This document shows positions 55,658 through 64,000 of a DNA stretch of 64,000 nt, one piece after another. Source of the DNA: Clonostachys chloroleuca (taxonomy: Eukaryota; Ascomycota; Sordariomycetes; Hypocreales; Bionectriaceae); assembly GCA_037952775.1 (NCBI GenBank), contig JBANAY010000004.1, forward strand, positions 2,170,001-2,234,000, given 5' to 3'. How positions within the stretch are numbered: position 1 is the first letter of the stretch; every line of letters begins with the position of its first letter. The position numbers and the translations under genes are program-made. Below the pieces are notes generated by a model. It was not told where the DNA came from. It did not search any database and was given only the letters and a program-made list of their open reading frames with translations.

Positions 55658-57352
55658 TTATGCAAGTTCAAGTTCCTCCAATTTAAGAAACAAGCGATTG
55701 GCTACTGGAAAGTCAACGTTCTCCTCCAAGGGGCTATTGGCTACTGCGTATATTGCAAGCGCGCTAATCTGGAAGAAGGCGTCAACTCGCTCACTGGATC
55801 TGCCAGTAACTTTGAAGCATGATGCGTATCTACAAATGGCATCTAGTATCGGCTCCTTCGCCTCGTAGCTGTTGCCACAGGCACGGGCCAGGATTTCGGC
55901 CAATGCGTCAGTGGCGTCTTTATTAAGAGCTGCCGCTTTGGCCAGGTTTTCGAGGTAATTGTGCATTGAAGTCGTAGCCACGCTCTGGTCATCATTATGG
56001 GCAGCGTTCCAAATGATTTCCTTGGCCTGGATCTCTGCCTCTGCTAGATGGAGAAAGGCTTCATGAAGTGATGCCGAGTTCAGCATCGGGCGGTACAGAT
56101 TCTGGGACCATAGGAACTGCCATGTCTCCCACTGTACCATTCCAGTGCAATAGATGACAGTCACCCATCGTACAATGCATTTCCAAGCGACCAATATGGT
56201 TTCTCGCTTTTGTGTTGAAAGTCTAGACCCCATGGACCTTGGTAGAGAAATGGCGATCGTCACGCCATTGGGATTCTCACTTCGACGTACGATATAGACC
56301 ATACCCGCGTTTTGCATACTCATTGTATGAACGATCCCTCGTGTAGGTAGGATCATGTTTGTGATGCTTGGAGGGGGAAGCCGGATCTCAAATGGAGAGA
56401 CGACCAAAGCGGATTTCATCCAGTATCCTCTCTCCACCTCCTCGTCCCAAACTTTTTTAAGGATTGGGTGCACCACCACTTCATCCATATTCATGCGGTC
56501 CGAGTCTCGAGGCTCACTTTGGTCGCTCGTCGGCTCGCTCTGGCCAGTGGGAGGGGCTCGCGACTGACCTGCATGGTCAACGCAAGGTACCTCGAGTGGT
56601 GAGCTGGTAACAACTCGGGGCGGCGGTGATTGAAGCGGCGCTGGCAAAGCCAATGAGGATTGGGCCGGATGAGATGGGCTTGTGCCTGCATCGTCATCCT
56701 CATTCACCATAGTTGGCTCGATACCGTATGCCAAGTGAGAATCTGGGAACTCGCTTTTCAAAACGTCACAGTGAAGCTCGTAGGAACACATTTCCACGGC
56801 GTTCATTATATCCTTAGATGTTGTCGAGTCTATCATGGACCCTGTAATATCGGATACTAGATCGAAATTTTCTCTCCAGCTCCGGTACATCAGTGACGCT
56901 GGTTTGGATTCATCGTGGGGTATCAGCTCCCACGGGAACTCTGGCCGTCTATCTGGTTCAGCATACTGTTCGACTGAAAATGGCATATTGTTAGCAGGCT
57001 ATTTTGTTGCGTATATTATTACCCATCCAAAGACATAGTACTTACAAATTTCATCCCAGAGGTGGAAGTCAACCATGCAGTTGAGCCAATCATCCGCTAC
57101 CCACATGAATTGGTCCGTCATCAGGACCTTGAACAATTCGACTGTCATCGCTGTTCGAAGGTCCGAAATGTCTTCATTGGTCACTGGTATTGCATACAGG
57201 AGGAACGAGTCCATGTAAACACGACGTGCATACTCGTCGGTACAGTCAGGGATACCGTTTGGCCCTGGGGTGAATACATATTTGGGTCCCCGTAAGGACT
57301 CTAAATCCAAGTGGTGTATTACAGGCTCTGAATCTGCCATTGGCATTATCAA
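55658..57352 (-). CDS. Unknown fungal protein, paralogue A, two exons
   Basis: Exon 1 is 57046-57352 and exon 2 55658-56973, with a 72-nt intron (GTAAGT...TTTCAG, phase 1), giving 540 residues; starts at 57346 or 57340 (MADSEP) are alternatives. The N-terminal module reads SLRGPKYVF, YMDSFLLYAIPV and, after the intron, RPEFPWELIP. The same order of motifs and the same intron position and phase occur in the gene at 58405-59416. A Pro/Ser-rich middle and a mostly helical C-terminus follow. No known domain was recognised and no membrane segment is evident. The N-terminal module may be a protein-interaction or BTB-like domain, but this is only a guess. Confidence 0.7.
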
Positions 57353-58122
57353 GGCTTTCTGTGGTATTTTTTGCTTTCCTTTTTGCGTTTGCGTTCGTGT
57401 TTACGTTTGCACTGGTGCTCGTGAAATGTGATGTTGTTGTGGATAAGGTAGGTCACGAGCCTGAATTTTCTCGGTTGCTAAGGTCGCGCTCACTTTTTTT
57501 TTGTTTACTTCGGTGCCTGCACGGTGATTGAACTATTGTATCACTTCGGTAGGCCACCCAGCGGTAACATACAGGTATTTAGGTCAGTACCTAGTGGAAT
57601 ACAGTGGCTAGTATGTACCGAGCGGTTACAGTAACCCGCTCATGGTTTGTTTGAACTGAAGGTGTGAATGCCTACTGAATGCAATTTCTCACGTTTGGAT
57701 CCCTCATTTAGATTTGGACCCTGGATAATATAAAGGTAGGTATCGAGGTATTAAAACCACCCATAACAATCACTACAGTTGTAGAGATAGCGAGGTTAGG
57801 TTCGCAACGTTCGCTCGTCTAAATAGGACGCGAGTGACCGTGTAAGTAGTGGTTAGGCTGAGGAAAGGAGATTGGCATAGACTTGGGCTGGTGGGCATAC
57901 ATGCTGATTGACTCAATTCAAGCACTATATCTGCTTTTGTAATATATCACTGGAACATGAGACTGTAGATGTGAATTGATTTATGGGATCGTGAACTGTG
58001 TGGATTGCTTTTTTTTGAACTATTATTATTGCATACCATTCACAAGGCCAATAACATCATTTACCGCCTTCTGGTACATGTAGATTGGCCGATTCCATAT
58101 CTGCTGCCATTTTTCTCCCACC
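57353..58122. other. Intergenic, no gene seen
   Basis: Contains the 5' region of paralogue A and a solitary copy of the 55-kb minisatellite unit near 57873-57895. Open frames here are short. Confidence 0.5.
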
Positions 58123-58404
58123 CTAATTATTGGACGACGTGACCGTAGCCGGTGTCGTGGTGACTGGCTGGCTGGTTGCCGTAGAGCCATCTAGGTCGCC
58201 TCCAAAAGACAACATGGCAGCAACCGGTGCCGTGGCGTTGCTTTGAGCTTTCGTAACAGAGCTCAGGCCAGCAAGGGTAGATCGAATGGCAAGCTCCTGG
58301 CCTCCGAGGAGCGTGGTACTTGCCGCCGTATGAGCAGAAGAGCTTGGCTCTCGTCTCTCTGACCTTGAGAGGGCCGATTCCTCACGGCGTCGAGATGTTG
58401 TTGC
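58123..58404 (-). pseudogene. In-frame continuation of paralogue B beyond its TGA
   Basis: 93 open codons in the frame of the preceding exon. They start ATTSRRREESALSRSERRE and end in a Thr/Ser-rich tail (SQPVTTTPATVTSSNN). The composition continues that of the upstream RS-rich region. It is either the lost C-terminus of the protein or a readthrough extension. Confidence 0.4.
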
Positions 58405-59416
58405 TCATCGACCTTGATTTCCATGTCGGTGCGGTGATCTTGATCGATAGCGCCTGTATTCATGCCGAGATGGCGACCTTGATCGATGGCGCCGATGCTC
58501 ATGCCAAGATGGAGAGCGGTGGTAACGAAACTCCGCATAGTATCTTCCATATGACCGTCCATGAGACGAACGAGGCGACCTGCGTCGATCGCTGATCTCA
58601 AATTCCTCGTCAACCTCGCTCTCATCGTCTGTAAGAGGTCTTTGGCGCTTACTTGCTCTACTATGGTCCCTCGAACGGCTCTGGGCCCGACCTCTTGATG
58701 CGGAGCGTTCCTGAAGAGAAACTCGCGATCCCTGATTAACCAGTCCCTGTGGCTTATGCACTGAGTTTACTGGCTTTTTGGGCAGAGTTGCGCGGGTGGT
58801 ATACCACTGCGTCAACTGTTGTTCCTCCAAAAACTCCTGGACTTTCTCCTGCGTTGAAAGCCTCACGACATTTGACAGCATGGAGTCTGTCGAGGAGCTG
58901 TCCCTTTGGGTTTCGTCTTCGCAGGATAGTCCCATCTTCCGCCTCCATGCTTGGAGCATGGGCGCAGGCGGTGCAGCTGGGTCCGCTCGAGGTATTGGCC
59001 ATGGGAATTCTGGCTCAACTTGACACTGTGGAAGGTATTCCATGACTGGATGTCAAAAATCATTGGTGAGTAAAGTATTTACGAGTTAAGAGATTGGGTG
59101 TTCCTTTGTGAAACTTACACATCCACGTCCATACTGTCTTGTCAATCCTCATGCTAAGGACGTCGGATGGAATCTTATGGGACCTTGCAACGGTAAGCAC
59201 GTTGAGGACTTTCCGTACAGACTTTGCTCGGAAGTTTCCAATGGTCTCAGCGTCAACCGGGAGTACAAACATCAGGAACGAATCCATGTACAGTTGGCGA
59301 TACATTTCGATCAGCCCATCAGGCATCATGCCCTTGAGCTCGAATACATATTCTTCTCCCCGTAGGGATACCATTTGCCGATGGTCAGGTGGGCTAGTCA
59401 TTGTTGATTTACCCAT
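58405..59416 (-). CDS. Unknown fungal protein, paralogue B, with RS-rich tail and in-frame stop
   Basis: Exon 1 is 59119-59416 and exon 2 58405-59045, with a 73-nt intron (GTAAGT...ATCCAG, phase 1), giving 312 residues. An alternative start is Met6 at 59401. The N-terminal module matches paralogue A: SLRGEEYVF, YMDSFLMFVLPV, then EPEFPWPIP after the intron. The C-terminus is Arg/Ser-rich with SRSPSR- and SRSPHR-type repeats, as in RNA-processing proteins. The TGA at 58405-58407 is followed in the same frame by 93 open codons to a TAG at 58123-58125. That extension stays Arg/Ser-rich at first (SRRREESALSRSERRE), so the TGA may be a C-to-T mutation of an Arg codon. Confidence 0.65.
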
Positions 59417-60135
59417 ACAATAAAAAATTGAAATAAGGAGAATTGCGTATGTATTGAGGTTGAGAGGGTGAGTGTTGGTGTTTGTTTTTGGTGCGTGATG
59501 AATTTTTTGGAAGCGAGGAGTTTTAGAGAGGAGAGAAGTAGGCCAGGCTACTGAAAGGGAAAGTTTTCGTGGCTTAGAAGGTGATAAACTACCTACTGAC
59601 GACTTGAGGGTACATAGCTGTTCACAGGTGAGGAAAAGGTGAGGAAAAAGTGAGCTGGTAGTACCAAGCGGCGGACAGAAAAACAGGGGCTACGAGGGTA
59701 CCTCTACAGAATTATTGTGGCAGTCAGCCACATTATTATCTCCTATTGTGTAGCAATAGTTGGAAAATATCCGCTAGTAATTACTGGATAATGTCATTAT
59801 CATTTTCTATGGCCTGCATTGGAAAGTTGGGATTGAAAGACCTTTGCAGTCTCTGTTATTCCGTCACCCACTTGAGCACCTCAACCATAGGTAGTCAGTA
59901 GTTTGCGGACCCAAGCTGAGAACATTGTGAACTGGTGGTTTGTGCGCCCTGTACGTACCTACCTGAGTATTGACACGTGAGGTGTGATTGTTTCTTCTTC
60001 TAGAATTTATTTCTCGTAGTATAACATTGACACCACCACGTCACCTCCACCACATCACTTCACCACATCACTTCCTCCACTCATATCAACAGCAACAACG
60101 ACACCCCCAACTACAAGAGCAGCAGAATCATCAGC
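59417..60135. other. Intergenic, no gene seen
   Basis: Contains the upstream region of paralogue B and the presumed promoter of the decayed gene. A CA-rich stretch near 60030-60120 could be a 5' UTR. No coding feature is supported. Confidence 0.5.
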
Positions 60136-61230
60136 ATGGATGATATTAAACAGCCAACATCTCAAGCTCAACTAGAGCTAGATTCGCTCGCGAAAAGTAT
60201 ATGCAGTGACAAAGAGCGCGTAGCTTTGAGCCATGTATTGAAGCCCTGAGCATGCGCGGAACACCTGATCATCCCCGACGCGATACATTATCGGGTTTTA
60301 CAAGTACGGCCAGCGACCAAGTTATTCTACGTGGCATCTAGAGTAGAATCCGCCACACGTCGTTACATGACCAGCACACAGACGCCTTCATGGAGATATT
60401 GATAAAGACCCGAATGAGGGATTAAAACGACAAGAAAAGGTATCGTCTCGTCGTACCATCAAGCGAAGATGAACAAACAAGTAGCGTCGAGGGCGTTGCC
60501 GAAACCGAGGGAGATACTAGCCCTGAGGAGGTTGTCATCATAATGGAACTTGACCCAGAGTTGAGCCCGGATTTTGCGCTCTTCATGGTGTTGCTTCGCC
60601 AAAGAGCCGACGATCTAGTATGTGTGCACTTCAACCCCAAATGGAGGATGCATATTGTTACGATTTCTAACGAGACCTTCGATCCGCAGATTGATAGGCT
60701 TTGTCTGCCGCGGGATCGGAGATTAAGGCACTGGTGCTTCCCACGGTATAACACGTATACACTGGAGTGGTCTTGTCATGGTACCGTCGGGGACACATCG
60801 CTAAAGACGCTGGTAGCGTCGTCCAGCGGAAGGATCAGCACCATGATGGTTCGAACAGAAAATGAGACACATAATATAACAAGCCTAGTTGAAGGGAGTA
60901 TCCTTAATGACGATACTGATCGTCTTTTGATTATATGCTTCGAGCCATGGGTTCTCATTAAAGAACTCCTTCATTCGCTAAAAGGCCATGAACAGGCGAT
61001 CGAATTTGATTACCTTACGGAAGAGGAAGAGGGCAAGCACGAGGCAGCCTCAATCGTGAAAGAAAAAGTGGAAATTCTCGAACGGACCAACCTCCCGGAG
61101 ACAAGAAATGGCTTCAATATTTGTCTTATTTTTGATGAATGGGGGCTCGAACGTCATGATGAAGACCATTGACAGCATGTCTGACTGGAGCACAATCACC
61201 ATCCTGGGCACTCAGCAGAGCAGACGAGTA
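60136..61230 (+). pseudogene. Decayed gene of unknown function (two frameshifts, two nonsense codons)
   Basis: An ATG at 60136 opens MDDIKQPTSQAQLELDSLAK. The frame is then lost near 60210, and coding-like sequence continues in another frame (FEPCIEALSMRGTPDHPRRD). That frame meets TAG at 60339-60341 and TAA at 60423-60425, consistent with C-to-T changes of CAG and CAA. It then stays open through 60426-61172, covering a 209-residue stretch from Met 60543 with WGL-type and acidic helical segments. Near 61135 the plausible frame shifts again (MNGGSNVMMKTIDSMSDWS) until a GTAGGT donor-like site at about 61229. Introns could account for one break but not easily for all. No family was recognised. 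Confidence 0.5.
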
Positions 61231-62601
61231 GGTTCCTTGACATGGACCTAATACAGAGATAGTATTTGATCAGACATGCATTCATACCCCCTTAGCCATG
61301 ATGTCGATGTATTACCTGCAGAATTTGAGTGTTAGAATCACACCGGTCATCAACAAATGCACTCTTTGCCTGCATGAATCGAACAGAAACCAATCAGGTA
61401 GCCATGGAAATCGCAATGTATAGCATGGAAATCGTCTAGATGGTGGCCACAGGAGACTGAACAGATTCTGGAAAGCCATCGGAGTTGAGGGAATCGACAT
61501 GGCGGAAGACTTGGGGGCATAAATAGCTTGTCTACGCTCGGAAAGATTCGTGGATCTATTACCTTGAGAAGACAGTGGTATTAAGATCTAGGTAGAAAGG
61601 GATAAAAATATCAGCCGCGATTTCATTTGACCACACTACCACCTCAAAGGGAATAAACTGTGCCGCTACCGTCAAAACGCCAAGGCATCCGAGCAGGAAA
61701 TTTCCAAGATCATATCCCGAGGCAGCAAAGAAAAGCCATGATTGGCACTTGGCGAGGTCATCAAACTCAACAATAGGTACAGACTTAATCTTATTTTTTG
61801 GTAAAAGGTCAATAAACTCTTCCATTTTGTTGTTATTGTCATCCATCAAGTGGCCGCATACTTCGTTAGCCCCATAATTACTCCTGGAGAAGGGGGAGAT
61901 TCAGAAATGAGGAGAGGGAGAGAAAATATTCAAAATGGAGAGGGGAAAAACGGCCTCGGGATAGACTCAGTATAGACTGAAATACATGATTATCTATTGG
62001 CCTTGCTTATGAAAATACCAAGCTAGAAATAGCCATGATTATACGTCGGAGCTTGGATCGGCCGCAAGTTGTAATGTGTGTGAATATGCATGGATCAATC
62101 CCCCTGCAGATGCAGTTTCTTGTCTGTCGAATTAATCACCACACCATCGATTATATTAGCTGACTGACGTTGATGCAGCTCCAGGAGGGAGAGTTCCGCA
62201 CACCCTCCTAAACAGACAAAGATGGTGGCAACGCGATGGACAACTCTCATTGGTCTAGCTTTCTCGAGAACCCCGCAAACGTATGTCATAGAACGGAATC
62301 TGGGGCTGACCCACGGCCATTGTCCTTGATTTTATTTAGAGCATAGTGACATCGGCTCGGTGACTTGCATACAGGTGGTGTCAGCAGGGGCTTGACATCA
62401 TATCGCATTGCGCCATGACGCCTTTAACTGAGTGTAGATCCCAGATGCTCTCCCGAGATTTAAACCATCCTTACGCCTCGAACAACTCCAACAAAAACAT
62501 TCAATCCAAACGAGCTTTCCTCATTATCTACAAAGACGAGCAAATACGAATATCGGACATCATAAAACCCCAAACGTTGAGCAAACGATATCTCCACAAA
62601 A
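61231..62601. other. Intergenic, no convincing gene
   Basis: A 96-codon minus-strand frame at 61559-61849 has a hydrophobic middle (LLGCLGVLTVAAQFIPF) that could be one membrane segment, but no supporting context. The rest shows nothing I can support. The right end should hold the promoter and 5' UTR of the glycine-rich protein gene. Confidence 0.4.
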
Positions 62602-62871
62602 ATGTCAAACAACGATAACGGAGGTCTCTTGGGCGGTCTCCTCGGAGGAGTCGATAATGTCCTCACTGGCGGCGAACAGGCCCAAGGCAAGGGCGGTCTC
62701 CTAGGAGGCGTCGTGGGTGCTGTTGGTTCCACCACCCAAGGGCTCGGCAACGCTCTTGGTCAAACTACGGCAGGTGTTGGGCAGGCAGTCGGAGATGTTG
62801 GAAATACTGTGGGCGGAACTGTCGGCAATGTGACTGGAAATGATCAAAGGTATAAGAAGAGCGGTATCTAA
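62602..62871 (+). CDS. Small glycine-rich protein
   Basis: An 89-residue protein, MSNNDNGGLLGGLLGGVDN..., consisting of Gly/Val/Thr/Gln-rich repeats such as GGLLGGV and TTQGLGNALGQTT...VGQAVGDVGNTVGGTVGN. It has no signal peptide and a charged end (DQRYKKSGI). Similar small glycine-rich proteins are widespread in filamentous fungi and often stress- or development-related. Function is not known. A single exon with a good start context (cacaaaATGTC) supports the call. Confidence 0.65.
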   Translation: MSNNDNGGLLGGLLGGVDNVLTGGEQAQGKGGLLGGVVGAVGSTTQGLGNALGQTTAGVGQAVGDVGNTVGGTVGNVTGNDQRYKKSGI

Positions 62872-63082
62872 ATACCTTCGTAGGGAAACCTTCTAAAAAT
62901 AAACCAAATAATCACTTGCTCTTGCGAGCTAATGTGAGAAAAGGAACTACAAAAAACAGATACTATAAACAAATTGATATTTTGTGAATAATTAATAATG
63001 CAAACAATAATATTACAAACAATGAATGCTAAAGTGTATGAATACTGCATGCCCAGCACAATAACAAAGCAGACCTCTTTCT
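62872..63082. other. Convergent 3' intergenic region
   Basis: AT-rich short spacer between two convergent stop codons; no gene seen. Confidence 0.5.
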
Positions 63083-64000
63083 TTATTTATAGTCATAATA
63101 GCTACTAGAGTCATAGTGGCCTTTGAGACCATCAGATCCCAGCCCAAACGGACCTGATTTCGAAGACTTAGAACTGGAACTCGAAGCCCGTGGCTTAACG
63201 TCCGGGGCTACAAGGCGGCGATCCCGACTCCTCTCCCGATGACCAGTTGAATAGTAATCCCCTTCATGCAAGTACTCCCGCTGCCTATCATGATGACGGT
63301 TGTCTCGAAGAGACAGCTTGTCCATTCCAAAGTCCTCTTCGTACGCGTAACGAGTAGACCCACGAGGAGTGCTGCTAGTATACTCGCTGTCGCCGTAGCG
63401 TTCAGGGCGGTAAGATTCCCTGCCACTTCTGCTCGTGTGTTGAGAAGCCGGCTTGGCTTTTTTCCTGGTTGGGGGCTCCTTAACGGCGAAGTGAACGGAT
63501 GGAGGGAGGAATCTGTCTCTGGAAACAACTTCCTTGTATGCGCCATGCAAGAAGCCCAAAAGCGCGCGCCGCATAAGCCTTCTTTCAGAGACCACTGTCA
63601 GCCATCAGTAGGTACCGCCATTCGTACCTGAAGCCTTTTCCATAACGGCAAGGACGAGATGGTCCCAATCAAGTAAGGTGACATAAGGAGTGTGGTATTT
63701 GACGCTATATCGAGCAGCTTGGGCCATCAACTCGTAGGAATTGTCCAGAAATGCGGTTTCGCGAGATCGAATGAGTTCCCCGCTAGTCCGGCGATGGAAA
63801 CCGGCCTGGATCGCCATCTCGAACTCTTCAGGATTGATAGTCCCCGGGCGCTTTGCTTCAAGAACGGCGAAGGGGTGTTCCCAATCGCCGTCATGAGTCC
63901 AAGCGCGGTCAACTCGGGAGCGGTTGTCTGCACCGTCTATTGTCGCGTTACGTTCATTGAGCATAACTACATTGTCGTGACGGTAAAAGGAGGTCAATGC
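63083..64000 (-). CDS. Unknown protein with PD-(D/E)XK-like segment, 5' end beyond the window
   Basis: The gene runs in from the right edge, so its N-terminus is missing. The first visible part contains DGDWEHPFAVLEAKRPG. The D...ExK arrangement, with E and K in the LEAK motif, resembles the core of PD-(D/E)XK nuclease-fold proteins common in fungi. TPYVTLLDWDHLVL and RRALLGFL follow. The C-terminal half is a charged, Ser/Arg/Tyr-rich tail ending in YDSSSYYDYK. The two open frames (63629-64000 and 63083-63594) join in phase across GTACGA...TGACAG at 63595-63627. That intron would be only 33 nt, unusually short, so the junction is uncertain. No enzyme activity can be claimed. Confidence 0.6.

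Noticed and set aside
62460..62750. Minus-strand ORF over the glycine-rich gene
   Set aside because: Pro-rich antisense shadow of GGN codons on the plus strand.

Overview
The window looks like nuclear DNA of a filamentous ascomycete, most likely from the Eurotiales (Aspergillus/Penicillium type). The genes have short introns (about 49-100 nt, GTAAGT/GTATGT-like donors, CTGAC-like branch sites). They encode typical fungal families: a Zn(II)2Cys6 regulator, an OPT oligopeptide transporter and a pogo/Fot1 transposase. Two long blocks are reduced to almost pure A/T with very few CpG, as repeat-induced point mutation (RIP) leaves behind. The species cannot be named from the sequence. I saw no rRNA, CRISPR array or convincing tRNA.

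Layout. 331-9542 is an AT-rich graveyard of transposons: Ty1/Copia pol remnants, an 883-bp repeat, and two well preserved solo LTRs with perfect target duplications. 9543-25259 is a GC-balanced gene island. It holds a class C beta-lactamase-like serine hydrolase, an intact pogo-type transposon, a divergent pair of S9 prolyl-oligopeptidase-type peptidases, an unresolved 2.5-kb stretch, and a divergent OPT transporter / D-serine dehydratase-like pair. 25262-39970 is a second AT-rich block built from nested copies of one Ty3/Gypsy family, including an 8.3-kb copy with both LTRs and a 5-bp target duplication. 42-44 kb encodes a secreted HEFGH metallopeptidase-like protein. 44.4-52.5 kb is a sugar-phosphate cluster: dihydroxyacetone-kinase family kinase (with an apparent 1-bp frameshift), Zn2Cys6 regulator, RpiB-type isomerase and class II aldolase. 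53-59.4 kb carries low-complexity and paralogous unknown proteins. 60-61.2 kb holds a decayed gene. The right end has a small glycine-rich protein and a two-exon gene running off the window.

How the genes fit together. In the island, an oligopeptide importer, two cytosolic S9 peptidases, an S12-like hydrolase and a PLP enzyme for D-amino acids suggest a catabolic unit for imported peptides that contain D-residues. The two divergent promoters of this unit share a 26-bp near-identical element with a CGG-N8-CCG core. This is sequence-level evidence that the four promoter-linked genes are co-regulated. In the second cluster, kinase, RpiB isomerase, aldolase and regulator form two divergent pairs. 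They resemble parts of the yeast erythritol/erythrulose pathway, although no polyol dehydrogenase is present.

The gene island is flanked by direct copies of one degenerate repeat (8741-9542 and 29978-30672 plus 39012-39133) and by inverted copies of the 883-bp element. Recombination could therefore delete or invert it.
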